From: JAADHX01 sp964569385 | GTDB taxonomy: Bacteria > Actinomycetota > Acidimicrobiia > Acidimicrobiales > Poriferisodalaceae | Reading direction: 5' to 3' | DNA length: 64,000 bases | Assembly: GCA_964569385.1 (NCBI GenBank) | Contig: CAZMUM010000004.1 | Location: 1-64,000 of the forward strand | Shown: in pieces, positions 33,655-43,560 of the stretch | Layout of the letters: each line of letters begins with the position of its first letter | How positions within the stretch are numbered: the stretch's first letter is position 1 | Position numbers and translations under genes: made by a program | The notes under the pieces: generated by a model | The model's database searches: none | Told to the model about the DNA's origin: nothing | The model's input: the letters and a program-made list of their open reading frames with translations, nothing else

Positions 33655-34776
33655 TTAGCAGTCGAACCGACCGGGATCGATCTGGTTCATCAGAACCCCG
33701 GCCGCGGTCACATCGTCGGGGATCTCCTTGCCGAGAACCGCCGCAGCAACGACTCGCCCGGCGGCCACCGCCGTTTGGATCCCGGTTCCTCCTTGCCCAC
33801 AGCACCACACAAAGTTTGGCGCATCAGAGTCGATTCCGAGCACTGGACCCTCATCTGGTGCGAACGTCCGTAGTCCTGCCCACGCTGACGTGACAGATCT
33901 CAGTTGCGGATGCAGGAACGGTTGAGCAGCATCGATAGCCATGGCCACATCGATCTCATCGTGACGAATGTCCTGGGCCGCGACGGGCTCCTGGTCGGCC
34001 GGTGAGATCAGGAGCTGCTCGCCTGCTTCGGGTTTGGCGTAGAAGTCGAAGGCCGACGTTGCGACAAGGGGCCCGTGCGACACCCCTGGAGTCGGAACAG
34101 TAAATGCGGTACGACGGCGGGGATCGAGTCCGACCCCGCGAAGCCCAAACCGCTCGGCTACAACATCGCCCCAGGCTCCGGCTGCATTGACCACCGTTGC
34201 CGCATCGACTGGTTTCTGGGGGCCGGTGATGCGCCACCTGTCGCCCACCTGCTCACCGACAACGGCCTCGGCGGTGCGAAGAATGCGAACACCCGCCCGA
34301 CGAGCACCTCGAACAAACAGTTGATGGAGCGCCAACACGTCGAGATCGGCTACGTCTTGTTGATAGAACCCTCCATCGACCAACGAAACATTTACCCAGG
34401 GAGCCAACAAACCGATCTCGGCGTTCGTCACCGCAACAACGTCGCCTTCGTGGCTGTTGGCCCGCGATTGCTCAGCTGGTGCAACTCCTCGAATCGTCAA
34501 GTCGAGCAAACCACGCTCGCTGAGAAGGGGGCCATCGACAAGGTCAGTCGGCGGGTGACGAAGAAACTCGTAGCTGGCGTCGGCCAGACCTGCGAACGCC
34601 TGACCACCAAGACCAGGGAGGAATACCGCCGCCGAGCGACCAGTCGAATGTGCTGTCAGCGTCGACTCACGCTCGATGACTAGAACATCTGCGTGTCCGG
34701 CTAACGCATGTGCAACACCAAGCCCCGCTATCCCACCGCCAACAATAACGACATCAGCTCCGTCGATCTGCTCCAT
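33655..34776 (-). CDS. FAD-dependent oxidoreductase of the DAO family
   Basis: 373 residues. The N-terminal Rossmann motif is VVIVGGGIAGLGVAHAL. Later DAO-family signatures include VVNAAGAWGDVVAERF and the closing NFVWCCGQGGTGIQTAVAAG. The family oxidises amino or imino acids such as glycine, sarcosine or proline. The substrate is not visible. It lies 91 bases before the geranylgeranyl reductase gene on the same strand. Confidence 0.85.
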   Translation of the reverse strand: MEQIDGADVVIVGGGIAGLGVAHALAGHADVLVIERESTLTAHSTGRSAAVFLPGLGGQAFAGLADASYEFLRHPPTDLVDGPLLSERGLLDLTIRGVAPAEQSRANSHEGDVVAVTNAEIGLLAPWVNVSLVDGGFYQQDVADLDVLALHQLFVRGARRAGVRILRTAEAVVGEQVGDRWRITGPQKPVDAATVVNAAGAWGDVVAERFGLRGVGLDPRRRTAFTVPTPGVSHGPLVATSAFDFYAKPEAGEQLLISPADQEPVAAQDIRHDEIDVAMAIDAAQPFLHPQLRSVTSAWAGLRTFAPDEGPVLGIDSDAPNFVWCCGQGGTGIQTAVAAGRVVAAAVLGKEIPDDVTAAGVLMNQIDPGRFDC

Positions 34777-34896
34777 CGACCAAGCGTTTCATAAATCGAC
34801 GCGACTTCCCATTTGTGCGTGACCGCTGGCCGACTTGGTGTCGACCTCGGTCTCTCGGGTAGCGTCGCTACCGCGACCAACCCCAAGGAGCTTTCG

Positions 34897-36207
34897 ATGA
34901 CAGCACTGAAATCAGCCGGTCCAGGCGACGTCAATTTGTCGATGTCGGCCGAGGTGCAACCTCTATTCGACAAGGTCAAGGCCTTCATCGCTGAAGTAGT
35001 CGATCCAGGCACCGAAGAGTTCCATCGGCTTGGCCAGGACCGCCCTGATCGCTGGAGTTACTCCGACGAACAGCTGGCACTGCTCGACGAAATGAAGTCA
35101 GAAGCCAGAAGCCGGGGGCTCTGGAACTTCTTTCTGCCCGACGCCGAGACCGGCGAGGGTCTAAGCAACCTCGACTACGCCTACATCGCCACCGAGCTCG
35201 GCAAGAACCCGCTGGCGTCGGCAACGATGAATTGTTCGGCTCCCGACACTGGCAATATGGAAGTCCTCGAACGGGTGGGCACGCCAGAGCAGAAAGCCGA
35301 ATGGCTCACACCGCTGCTCGACGGCGAGATTCGTTCGGCCTACGCCATGACCGAGCCAGACGTCGCGAGCTCGGACGCGAAAAACATTCAATGCCGGGCC
35401 GTTCTCGACGGCGACGAGTGGGTTATCACCGGCGAGAAGTACTACATCTCTGGCGCTGGCGACTCTCGCTGCAAGATCCTCATCGTGATGGTCCGCACCA
35501 ACCCCGATGCCGCGCCGCACCTTCAGCAAAGTCAGATCCTCGTGCCAACCGACAATCCTGGTGTCGAAATTCTGGGTCCGATGCACGTGTTCGGCAACGA
35601 CGATGCTCCGCACGGACACATGCACATTCGGTTCAACGAATGCAGAGTTCCTAAGGAAAATATACTTCTAGGCGAGGGCCGTGGGTTCGAGATCAGCCAG
35701 GTTCGTCTCGGTCCTGGCCGTATCCACCACTGCATGCGATCTATCGGTGCAGCCGAACGCGCCCTCGAAATGATGGTCGACCGGGCCATCAAACGAGAGG
35801 CCTTCGGCAAGAGGCTGTCTCACCTTGGCGGCAACATGGAGATAATTGCCAGGGCCCGTATCGAGATCGAAGCCATGCGGCTAATGGTGCTGAGAGCAGC
35901 TAAGGCCATGGACACCCTCGGGAACTCCGAAGCCAGAGTCTGGGTAAGTGCTGTCAAGGCAATGGTGCCCGAGCGCACCTGCAAGATCATCGATCAGGCC
36001 ATTCAGATGCACGGAGCCACCGGCGTGTCGCAGTGGTCACCTCTGTCAGACATGTACACCTCGCAGCGCACTCTCCGACTCGCAGACGGACCAGACGAAG
36101 TGCACAACTTCGTTGTCGGCCGAGCTGAGGTCAATGCTCACGTTGCGCTCGACGGTTCACCAGGCGATGGCGAGATAATGCCACTTGAAATGTTCTCGGG
36201 CCCCTAG
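34897..36207 (+). CDS. Acyl-CoA dehydrogenase
   Basis: 436 residues from ATG 34897, with AAGGAG eight bases upstream. Family motifs: SAYAMTEPDVASSDA for the flavin and substrate, then WVITGEKYYISGAG, IARARIEIEAMR and the C-terminal QMHGATGVSQ and LADGPDEVHN. The long N-terminal region and LADGPDEVH ending match the ACAD10/11-like branch. It would oxidise acyl-CoA to enoyl-CoA with electron transfer to ETF. No other beta-oxidation gene is adjacent. Confidence 0.9.
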   Translation: MTALKSAGPGDVNLSMSAEVQPLFDKVKAFIAEVVDPGTEEFHRLGQDRPDRWSYSDEQLALLDEMKSEARSRGLWNFFLPDAETGEGLSNLDYAYIATELGKNPLASATMNCSAPDTGNMEVLERVGTPEQKAEWLTPLLDGEIRSAYAMTEPDVASSDAKNIQCRAVLDGDEWVITGEKYYISGAGDSRCKILIVMVRTNPDAAPHLQQSQILVPTDNPGVEILGPMHVFGNDDAPHGHMHIRFNECRVPKENILLGEGRGFEISQVRLGPGRIHHCMRSIGAAERALEMMVDRAIKREAFGKRLSHLGGNMEIIARARIEIEAMRLMVLRAAKAMDTLGNSEARVWVSAVKAMVPERTCKIIDQAIQMHGATGVSQWSPLSDMYTSQRTLRLADGPDEVHNFVVGRAEVNAHVALDGSPGDGEIMPLEMFSGP

Positions 36208-36261
36208 ATCGGCGATTGACCGATCAGAGCTTCCGACCCCCTGAATCTGCGCCAGACTACT

Positions 36262-36768
36262 TTGGTGATCCGCAACTACGAAGAAGCCGACCGCGGCGCT
36301 GTACTGACCCTGAACGCGGCCAACGTACCTGAGGTTGGGCCTATGGACGGTGCCAAACTCGACGGTCTAGCGGCCGCGGCTGTGATGTTCGACATAATTG
36401 AGGTCGAGGCCGAGGTCGTTGGCTTCATGATTTTGCTTGGTCCTGGTGCCAGCTACCCAAGTCCGAACTATGCCTGGTTCTCGGACAACTACGACAGCTT
36501 CATCTACGTCGATCGAATCGCCCTTGGCCAGGGGGCAAGGGGTCGGGGCTTCGGGCCAGAGCTTTACAACCGAGCCGTAGAGGCGGCTAGGAGGACAAAT
36601 GCCCCCGTTGTCCTGGCCGAGGTCAACACGATTCCCAGTAATCCTAGGAGCATGCGATTCCACGAGTTATTCGGATTCGTTGAGGTAAGCCGACTTCGCC
36701 CCTACTCGCCCGACGAAGAAATCGCCATGTTGGTGTATCAGGTCGAGGACAAACCGGCGACAGACTAG
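36262..36768 (+). CDS. GNAT family N-acetyltransferase
   Basis: 168 residues. The GNAT fold is shown by VIRNYEEADRGAVLTLN at the start, a central FIYVDRIALGQGARGRGFGP (the acetyl-CoA-binding GxGRGFG-like loop) and the strand MRFHELFGFVEVSRLR. The start is TTG 36262 or GTG 36265; neither has a good ribosome-binding site. Substrate unknown. Confidence 0.8.
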   Translation: MVIRNYEEADRGAVLTLNAANVPEVGPMDGAKLDGLAAAAVMFDIIEVEAEVVGFMILLGPGASYPSPNYAWFSDNYDSFIYVDRIALGQGARGRGFGPELYNRAVEAARRTNAPVVLAEVNTIPSNPRSMRFHELFGFVEVSRLRPYSPDEEIAMLVYQVEDKPATD

Positions 36769-36781
36769 GCCGACCGCGCGA

Positions 36782-37441
36782 TTACCAAATATCGGTGACC
36801 ATTATCTGTCTTGGGTGATTGATGCGGCCGGCCGGGATAACTTCGTCATGGCGGCGCCATGCTTCCATAGCGTTGTTCTTTCCGACGCCCGTCACTAGCC
36901 AGATCAACTCGCGACTTCGAGCGAGTCGCGGGTAGGTAAGGGTCATTCGTTCGGTGCCCTGGTAGGTGCCCGAAATTGCCACATCGACATCGGTGATTTC
37001 GAGAACGGCATCTCCAGGAACAAGCGACGCTGTATGTCCGTCGCCACCCATCCCCAGGAGAATCAGATCGAACTCTGTTGGAAGTATCTCTGCATACAAA
37101 TCCGCAGCCGTTTCGAGGTCGGACGAAGTAACAGGCATCGGATGAACACTGGCGCTAGTGCCATCGAGAAACTGGCGGATCCTGGTCAAGTTCCTCTGGT
37201 CGTCGCCGTCGGGCGCCACCCGCTCATCGACCTGGAAAACGTCGACCAGTGCCCAGTTTTTGACGGTTTCGTTCTTGTCACTTGGCGACGTAAGCCGATG
37301 GAGCATCGACCATGGAGTTCGCCCCCCGCTCATGGCCATCTTGAAGCGGCCGCCGTAAGCGGTCGCGGCATTGATGCGATGAGCAACGAGCCGCGCCGCT
37401 ACCAATGCCGCGGCATCGCTGGTACTCACACGAATTTCCAT
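36782..37441 (-). CDS. pgl: 6-phosphogluconolactonase
   Basis: 219 residues from ATG 37441 (ATG 37471 gives ten more). Family motifs: MAMSGGRTPWSMLHRL, FQVDERVAPDGDDQRN and GMGGDGHTASLVPG. It hydrolyses 6-phosphogluconolactone in the oxidative pentose phosphate pathway. Its usual partners zwf and opcA are not adjacent here. Confidence 0.9.
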   Translation of the reverse strand: MEIRVSTSDAAALVAARLVAHRINAATAYGGRFKMAMSGGRTPWSMLHRLTSPSDKNETVKNWALVDVFQVDERVAPDGDDQRNLTRIRQFLDGTSASVHPMPVTSSDLETAADLYAEILPTEFDLILLGMGGDGHTASLVPGDAVLEITDVDVAISGTYQGTERMTLTYPRLARSRELIWLVTGVGKNNAMEAWRRHDEVIPAGRINHPRQIMVTDIW

Positions 37442-37543
37442 AGGCCCATTTGACCAGATGGCATCGCCCAAGCTGTACAGGCACCTGCTGCGACACTCGT
37501 CACTTTGCTTGAACCTTGTGTCTCATCGACCTACCTTCAACCC

Positions 37544-38236
37544 ATGAGCTTGGCTCCAGTGCCCCCGCAACAACACGTCGTCCGGATCGCCTCTTCATCA
37601 CACCGGGTAGAGGTCATTGCTGAAAACCGCACCGATGTAGTCCTCGACGGTGAGGCCACCCTGACGCGCCGCGACGACCAGGCGCCTAACGGCGGAACCA
37701 TCGACATCGAAGAGGTCACATCTCGAATCATCGTGCGCGTTCCAACAGGAACCAAGGTGGTAGTCGGAACATCGTCGGGCCGAGTCGATATATCTGGAGA
37801 AGTCGGGCCGGTGTCAGTTACCGCTGAATCTGCTCGGGTCAGCATTGAGTCCGCTGACCACGTCGATGTCAGGTCGGCGTCTGGCATGGTGACAGTCGAA
37901 CACGCCCGCGGAAATTGCCGAATCCGAGCCAACAGCGGAGCCGTTCTCGTTTCAAGTTGCGAGAACGCAGACATCTCAACGGATTCGGGACGCATCGAGC
38001 TTGGTGGTGTTCGGGGCCAGGTCAAGGCGCACTGCATCAGCGGCCGTATCGAGGTTTCGATGCTCGAGGCTCACGATGTCGATGCTGAGACAGTCAACGG
38101 TCGCATCAAGGTGGAACTACCTAGCGGGACCCACGTCCATCACACCAAGGATCCTGCCGACAGCGCGCCGGCAGGCACTGATTGCGTTGTGCTCACACGA
38201 AGCGTCAACGGCAAGGTCAAGGTCACAACCCGATGA
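37544..38236 (+). CDS. DUF4097-like beta-helix protein
   Basis: 230 residues from ATG 37544. The sequence is built from short beta-strand repeats, such as SGRVDISGEVGPVSVTAES, ASGMVTVEHARG, SGAVLVSSCENADI and SVNGKVKVTTR, typical of DUF4097 adhesin-like folds. There is no signal peptide or membrane segment, so it is probably cytoplasmic. Function unknown. It is closely followed by the cyclase gene. Confidence 0.75.
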   Translation: MSLAPVPPQQHVVRIASSSHRVEVIAENRTDVVLDGEATLTRRDDQAPNGGTIDIEEVTSRIIVRVPTGTKVVVGTSSGRVDISGEVGPVSVTAESARVSIESADHVDVRSASGMVTVEHARGNCRIRANSGAVLVSSCENADISTDSGRIELGGVRGQVKAHCISGRIEVSMLEAHDVDAETVNGRIKVELPSGTHVHHTKDPADSAPAGTDCVVLTRSVNGKVKVTTR

Positions 38237-38246
38237 GCACGAGCCA

Positions 38247-38288
38247 GTGAACGAAGCCCAATGAACGAAGCCCAATGAACGAAGCACA
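38247..38288 (+). repeat. 14-bp tandem repeat across the cyclase start codon
   Basis: Units begin at 38247 (GTG), 38261 (ATG) and 38275 (ATG). The first two encode a five-codon frame, (M)NEAQ then TGA, whose stop overlaps the next ATG; the third opens the real gene. Because 14 is not a multiple of three, the duplicates are out of frame with the gene. Confidence 0.85.
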
Positions 38289-38805
38289 GCCCGATACCGA
38301 GATCGGCTCGATTCTGTTTACCGATCTGGTGGGGTTCACCGAGTTCAACGATGCGGTTGGCGACAGCCGGGCAGTCGAGGTTCTTGATCGGCAGGTAGCA
38401 ATGGCCAGAGACGTCCTCTGCGGGCGCGGACACGCTCGCATCGTGAAGGAGCTCGGCGACGGGTTGATGCTCTGGTTCGAGGGTGCCACGTGCGCAGTCA
38501 AACAATCGATGCGTCTTATGCGAGCTATCGAGGAAGCACGCGACGCCGGAGACTTTCCCTTGTCGGTACGAATGGGTCTACATCGCGGGCTAGCTGTAGT
38601 TCGAGGATCAGATCTTGCTGGGCAGACGATCAACATCGGAGCTCGGGTCGCAGATCTCGCTGGCCCGGGCGAGCTACTCGCAACCGACGATGCAGTGACA
38701 CCAGACGATCTACGCAGATCTGGCCTACGTTCGCACCCAGTCGGGCCGGTACAGGTCAAGGGAGTGGCTTCGGCAATTTGGATCCAAAGAATCGAGCCCA
38801 ACTAA
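38275..38805 (+). CDS. Class III nucleotide cyclase domain protein
   Basis: 176 residues made of one cyclase homology domain. The two metal Asp residues are in ILFTDLVGFTEFND and ELGDGLMLWF. The Lys of VKELGDG is at the purine-recognition position. The transition-state Asn and Arg lie in QTINIGARVADLAG. All parts for activity as a dimer are present; ATP is more likely than GTP as substrate, by inference. No sensory domain is fused, so regulation must come from a partner. A start-codon repeat precedes it. Confidence 0.85.
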   Translation: MNEAQPDTEIGSILFTDLVGFTEFNDAVGDSRAVEVLDRQVAMARDVLCGRGHARIVKELGDGLMLWFEGATCAVKQSMRLMRAIEEARDAGDFPLSVRMGLHRGLAVVRGSDLAGQTINIGARVADLAGPGELLATDDAVTPDDLRRSGLRSHPVGPVQVKGVASAIWIQRIEPN

Positions 38806-38836
38806 CATGGGCCCAAACACGGCCTCGCAAACGAGC

Positions 38837-40009
38837 TCAGATCAGGCCTGCTATCAACCTCACGGTTCGGTCGATTTCTTCGTCGGTGTTGAAATAGTGA
38901 ACTCCAGCCCGCAGAACTCCATCGAGCCCGCGGTCGCCCATGTCGAGCTGAGCATTGACCCGACCGGGAGCCGAAAGGTTGACACCATTGGACTTCAGCA
39001 ACTGCTGTAGTTCGAGCGGTTGTCGCGAAACGGCCGAGAAGGTAACAATGCCACTGCGGCGGGTGCCTTCGTCGAGCACCGCGATGCCCGACAGATCGGC
39101 TAGTTCAGCTCGGAAGCGTTCGGCAAGCGAAACGACCCTGCTTTCGATGTTGTCCATCCCCAACGAAAGCGCGTATCGAGTGGCCACTGTCAGTCCGACC
39201 TTCGACGCGAAGCTGACCTCTCCAAACTCGAACCGGAGCGCGGAATCGGCCATCTCATATGAGAACCGACTTGACCACGTTGCCGATCGTCCGTCGAGAA
39301 ACGGCGACGGCTGCAAACGATCCAGAACCGACGACCGGGCGTACAGGGCGCCAGTCCCTCTGGGCCCGCGCATGAACTTACGGCCGGTGTAGACGCCGAA
39401 GTCGCATCCGAGTTCTTCGACGTTCAGCGGCATCTGCCCCGCACCCTGACAAAAGTCGAGAAGATAGATCGCTTCAGTGTCGCGTAGTCGATCACCCAGC
39501 TGCGCAGCTGGGTGGACGGCACCATTGGCCATCGAGATGAGGGTCAGCGAAACTAGCTTCACCTTGTCATCGAACATGCGGTCAAACTCTGCAAGGTCGA
39601 AGTCGCCGTACTCGTCGTTGGGAACGACCTCGACGATCACTCCTCGATCCTTAGCCTGGAGCCACCCAAAAGCATTGGCCTGAAACTCACTGTGGCCTAC
39701 AAGAATTCGGTCACCCTCTACCAACCGAACCGAGCTGAACGCCTTCCACCACGCCTCGCTTGCGCTCCCGCAGTATGCAACTTCGTTTGCGTCGCAGCCA
39801 AGGTACTCAGCAGTAGTTCGATAGAAGTCGTCGAGTTCGTCGACTCGGGCGGCTGCGGTTTCGTAGCCACCTGCCAGTTCTTCCTGGCGCAGATAGTTGA
39901 CCACGGCATCCACTACGGGTCTTGGCGGCAACGAAGAACCAGCGTTGTTTAGATGAATTACGTCGTTGCAGCCTGGCGTGTCCGCCCGGATCTGCTCGAT
40001 ATCCAGCAC
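38837..40009 (-). CDS. Class V PLP-dependent aminotransferase/lyase
   Basis: 390 residues from GTG 40009. The PLP Lys lies in YTGRKFMRGPRGTGALYA; other signatures are NDVIHLNNAGSSLPP, LLDFCQGAGQMPLN and SGIVTFSA. The family includes cysteine desulfurases, isopenicillin-N-epimerase-like proteins and EgtE-type C-S lyases. No ergothioneine genes are near, so the reaction is not assigned. Confidence 0.85.
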   Translation of the reverse strand: MLDIEQIRADTPGCNDVIHLNNAGSSLPPRPVVDAVVNYLRQEELAGGYETAAARVDELDDFYRTTAEYLGCDANEVAYCGSASEAWWKAFSSVRLVEGDRILVGHSEFQANAFGWLQAKDRGVIVEVVPNDEYGDFDLAEFDRMFDDKVKLVSLTLISMANGAVHPAAQLGDRLRDTEAIYLLDFCQGAGQMPLNVEELGCDFGVYTGRKFMRGPRGTGALYARSSVLDRLQPSPFLDGRSATWSSRFSYEMADSALRFEFGEVSFASKVGLTVATRYALSLGMDNIESRVVSLAERFRAELADLSGIAVLDEGTRRSGIVTFSAVSRQPLELQQLLKSNGVNLSAPGRVNAQLDMGDRGLDGVLRAGVHYFNTDEEIDRTVRLIAGLI

Positions 40010-40142
40010 CGAGCGAACCTATCTCGCGGGTCACGGTCCGGTCACGCCAGAAGCGGACCCAAACCCAGATCACCACTTAGGATGACGAGCCGACTACCCT
40101 AAGTGTGACCAGTGGATTCTTCTAGTACGAGATGGGGACCAG

Positions 40143-41213
40143 ATGGCTCTTCGACGTTTGCAGGCGCGGCTCTTCGTTGCGGTAGTGCCTCTGACCGTTC
40201 TGGCCGGGTTGGCCTTGGCACCAGATTCCGCGGCTCAGTCCGATGATCCGTGCCTTGACAACATCCCAGACCAGATGCCACTCGAAGATCTCAGCCTCGA
40301 CCCAGAGGTAGATGGATTTGGCGGATCCCTCCCTTCGGTGCTCGACGAGGCCCAGGTAGCAAGTGTGCTGGCCGAGGTGTTTGCTCGACTGCCTGACCTG
40401 ACCGGACCCGATGGCGTACCTGACGGATTCCCCGACCTTCCCAACGATGCCGCCGGCGAACCAGACTTCGACGAACTTGATCGTTTGCTTGGCGAGCCGG
40501 GTGTACGCGACATTCTTCCCGGCGAGAACGGCAACGTCACCACAGCCAACGCTGATGGAACAATCACAATCGAAGCCACAGACGCGCTGAAGGCCCAGGC
40601 CGAGGTTCAGGTCCGACGCTCTGGGTGTGATCCCGGGCTCATCGCCGGCTCAGGTTCGTCGCTGTCGGGGCCATGCCTGGGCATCGCCTGGTCATACGAC
40701 GCCGACGGTCAACCCTTAGATCAGGCCGCCGACTGGAGCTTCGCCAACGCCCCTGTCGACTTGTTCGGCGACGGGCTGGGTGAACGGGCCTTTACCTCGG
40801 ACAACCCGTTCTTGGTCGATGCCAACGGTTTTGTCATATACACCGGAGTGGCGGGCGGCCTCGAACCAGGTTCGGGACCACTCAATCACGACTGGTTCCT
40901 TCAGATCAAACTTTTCGGCACCGGTACGAACCTCGATTCCGGAGGCGACCCCAACAGTTCTGGTGAGAATCGCAATGCTGGTGCTGTAAACCTCCGAGAC
41001 GACCTACCCGCCGCAGCCAAAATCAGTGCTGTTCTCGGGGCAAACGGACAGATGGAGACAGCGGCAGGCGACTTCCGTTGCGTTGGTTCTGGCTTCGTTG
41101 AGCTCCAAGGCGGACTCGACCCGACGCTTCCTGGCGTGGCGTTGGCCGCAATCGCAGCCATCGGGTTGTTGTTCAACGCCAGGCCTGCACTCACCTGGGG
41201 AGGTCGCCCATGA
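40143..41213 (+). CDS. Secreted, C-terminally anchored protein of unknown function
   Basis: 356 residues. Signal peptide at 1-32 (ending near APDSAAQSDD), acidic Asp/Pro-rich region, then a folded part with Cys pairs, and a C-terminal hydrophobic helix (about 331-350) with a short basic tail. GGGGACCAG precedes ATG 40143. No known domain. It overlaps the next gene by four bases (ATGA). Confidence 0.65.
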   Translation: MALRRLQARLFVAVVPLTVLAGLALAPDSAAQSDDPCLDNIPDQMPLEDLSLDPEVDGFGGSLPSVLDEAQVASVLAEVFARLPDLTGPDGVPDGFPDLPNDAAGEPDFDELDRLLGEPGVRDILPGENGNVTTANADGTITIEATDALKAQAEVQVRRSGCDPGLIAGSGSSLSGPCLGIAWSYDADGQPLDQAADWSFANAPVDLFGDGLGERAFTSDNPFLVDANGFVIYTGVAGGLEPGSGPLNHDWFLQIKLFGTGTNLDSGGDPNSSGENRNAGAVNLRDDLPAAAKISAVLGANGQMETAAGDFRCVGSGFVELQGGLDPTLPGVALAAIAAIGLLFNARPALTWGGRP

Positions 41214-41476
41214 CCGCTACCACTACCACCGAACGGCACCCGGTCCGCGGGGCGTTCTACGGGATCATTCTTGGCCTCGGGTTGGCTCTGATGGCAATCG
41301 GCCGAAAGATCGCCAACCTCGATTCGGTCGTACCAATCGTGCTAATCGTTGTTGGAATCATCCTTGGCATTCTGTGGAGCAGCTTCGGGCCGGCCAAGGG
41401 CGCAAAGGATGGGACGCCGCCAGAACCAGTCGCCGAGCCTGTGCCGTTGCCTGACGTCGACCCGTTGGCCGACTAG
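41210..41476 (+). CDS. Small two-helix membrane protein
   Basis: 88 residues with two membrane helices (about 13-33 and 39-59) and an acidic Pro-rich tail. It is coupled to the preceding secreted protein by an ATGA overlap. Its 3' end overlaps the convergent GGDEF/EAL gene by four bases. Function unknown. Confidence 0.65.
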   Translation: MTATTTTERHPVRGAFYGIILGLGLALMAIGRKIANLDSVVPIVLIVVGIILGILWSSFGPAKGAKDGTPPEPVAEPVPLPDVDPLAD

Positions 41477-43560
41477 CGCGCTAGGCCGACACCCATATCG
41501 ATAAGTTGGCCGCCGGTCGATTCGAATAGTTCCAATGCCTGTTGCAGCGGGACTGGTCGTGACATCAAGAAGCCTTGGCCTTTGTGGCAGCCAAGTTCGG
41601 TCAGAAGGTTTAGTTGGTCTGGGGTCTCTATGCCTTCGGCCACGATGACGATGTCCATCGACATCGCTAGCCCAACCAGCGCGCTAACGACCGACATACA
41701 GTGTCGGTCGATAGTCATGCGGCTCACGAACGATCGATCAACCTTGATCGAGTCGATCGGGAACGACACCAGGTGACTTAGAGACGAATACCCTGTACCA
41801 AAGTCGTCGACCGCAATTCGTACTCCCGTCGCGGCCAATGCCGCCAACCCGGCGGCTGAGGTAATCGACGGTCCGCTAGCCGGCCGTTCAAGAATGGACC
41901 GTTCAGAAACTTCTACGGTCAGCCACCTGGTCTCAATACCGGCGGCGGCAACAGTGTCGCGCACCAGCGTGGCGAACTGAGGATCGGTGAACTGGCTCGC
42001 TGAAGCATTCACCGCAAACGCTATGTCTCGACCAATGGCGTCGCGCACGACCGCCATGTCGCGAACAGCCGAGGCGAGCACAAACTCCGCGAGGTCGTCA
42101 TCGCGACCGAGGTCTTCGACAATATCGAGGAAGGCAGCGGGCGACAGCACCCCCCGCTCAGGGTGACGCCACCTGATGAGGCTTTCAAACGATGTAATTC
42201 GCCCAGACCCAAGGTCGACGATTGGTTGGTACCAGAGCTCGAACTCTTCGTCATCGAAAGCGCGATCGATCGACTCGGCCAAGGCCCGTCGCTCCCCCAT
42301 AGGTCGCGAGCGGCCGGACTCGACGCCGCGTCGCCGGTGCTTTTCGGCATACATCGCGGCGTCGGCCTCGGCCAAAACAAAGTCGAGGTCATCGCCGCTG
42401 GTCGCTTTCGCTACCCCAATACTGGCGTACACCTGAACAGTGCCGACCGACAACGAAAACGGTTCTGCCACCGCGTTCTCCAACCTGGTAATTAGCCCAG
42501 CGAGGGGTTCAGTGCCCGTCGGGTCGGCAAGGACCACGAACTCATCGCCGCCAAACCGTGCAACATAGTCTGTGGCTCGCAAGCAGCCCTCAAGGCGCCG
42601 TCCTAAAGCGGTTAGTAGCTCATCGCCCGCGGCATGACCAAACAGATCGTTGACGGGTTTGAACCGATCAAGATCGAGGAATGCAACGATTGTTTCGCGC
42701 TTGTCGCCTCGAGCCGGCCGTAGTCGACTCTCGAGCTCGGTGGTCAGCGCAACACGATTCGGCAAACCAGTCAAGACGTCGAAGTAGGCCAACTTCGCTA
42801 GTTCCTCGCGGGCGGCTCTTAGCTCGGAGATCTCGTGACCGGTAACTACAACTCCACCTACGCTTGGATCGTTCACCAAGTCAACAAGAACAAGCTGATA
42901 CGGCGCTTCGGAGGCTCGATCACGAGACATCAGCCTGACTTCTATAGAGACCTCACCCTCGGTTGTGGGTGCGATGCATCGAGCGAGCGCTTCTTCGAAG
43001 GCCCCACGATCGGCATCAAGAACAAGACCACCGAAGTCGGTTCCGACCACTTTCGCGGGGTCGTACCCGAGAGCTCTAGTTATTGCCACCGATGTCGTCT
43101 CAATGGTGCCCTGTGGATCGACTAACACAGTCAGGCCAACCGCGTTCTGCATCAGAGCCCTAAACACAGCTTCGTCGCCCTGGGCGATTTCGTACTTGCG
43201 TCGATCGGTCAGATCCCGAATGGCGAGGACAATGCCCTCGATGTTTCCTTCGTCGCGAAACCGGGCGCCAAGGACTTCAACAAGTCGCCAGCCAGCGGCA
43301 GCCTTCACCCTGATTTCGATCGGGCTACCGATCTCGTGTTCGCCCATGCTCGTTAGCGACACAAGGGCCATTTCAAGGTCGCCAGGATGGATCAGGTCAA
43401 AACACGGAACGCCTACGCGCTCATCGATCGAGAGCCCAAACAGATCTTCCGCGGCTGGGTTCGCGCCAAGAACGACGCCTTCCATGTCGACGACAAGAAC
43501 GGCGTCAGGAAGCGCCAGTACGAGCCCAGACATCATTGCCACGGCGTTCCAATCGGTCAA
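41473..43560 (-). CDS. PAS-PAS-GGDEF-EAL c-di-GMP enzyme
   Basis: 695 residues in order: PAS (about 10-120), PAS (about 140-250), GGDEF (about 270-435) and EAL (about 440-690). The cyclase site reads ARFGGDEFVVLAD and the inhibitory I-site RATD lies five residues before it. The phosphodiesterase site keeps the Glu of the signature (ESLIRW), plus VDDFGTGYSSL and VAEGIE. Both activities are possible. TTG 43560 is the longest start; an ATG pair about eight codons later is an alternative. Confidence 0.92.
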   Translation of the reverse strand: MTDWNAVAMMSGLVLALPDAVLVVDMEGVVLGANPAAEDLFGLSIDERVGVPCFDLIHPGDLEMALVSLTSMGEHEIGSPIEIRVKAAAGWRLVEVLGARFRDEGNIEGIVLAIRDLTDRRKYEIAQGDEAVFRALMQNAVGLTVLVDPQGTIETTSVAITRALGYDPAKVVGTDFGGLVLDADRGAFEEALARCIAPTTEGEVSIEVRLMSRDRASEAPYQLVLVDLVNDPSVGGVVVTGHEISELRAAREELAKLAYFDVLTGLPNRVALTTELESRLRPARGDKRETIVAFLDLDRFKPVNDLFGHAAGDELLTALGRRLEGCLRATDYVARFGGDEFVVLADPTGTEPLAGLITRLENAVAEPFSLSVGTVQVYASIGVAKATSGDDLDFVLAEADAAMYAEKHRRRGVESGRSRPMGERRALAESIDRAFDDEEFELWYQPIVDLGSGRITSFESLIRWRHPERGVLSPAAFLDIVEDLGRDDDLAEFVLASAVRDMAVVRDAIGRDIAFAVNASASQFTDPQFATLVRDTVAAAGIETRWLTVEVSERSILERPASGPSITSAAGLAALAATGVRIAVDDFGTGYSSLSHLVSFPIDSIKVDRSFVSRMTIDRHCMSVVSALVGLAMSMDIVIVAEGIETPDQLNLLTELGCHKGQGFLMSRPVPLQQALELFESTGGQLIDMGVGLAR

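Noticed and set aside
36782..37471. Another copy of the tRNA-Ser-associated hairpin at about 37247
   Set aside because: Only a short CCAGTGCCCAG match inside the pgl gene; no second arm and no loop match.
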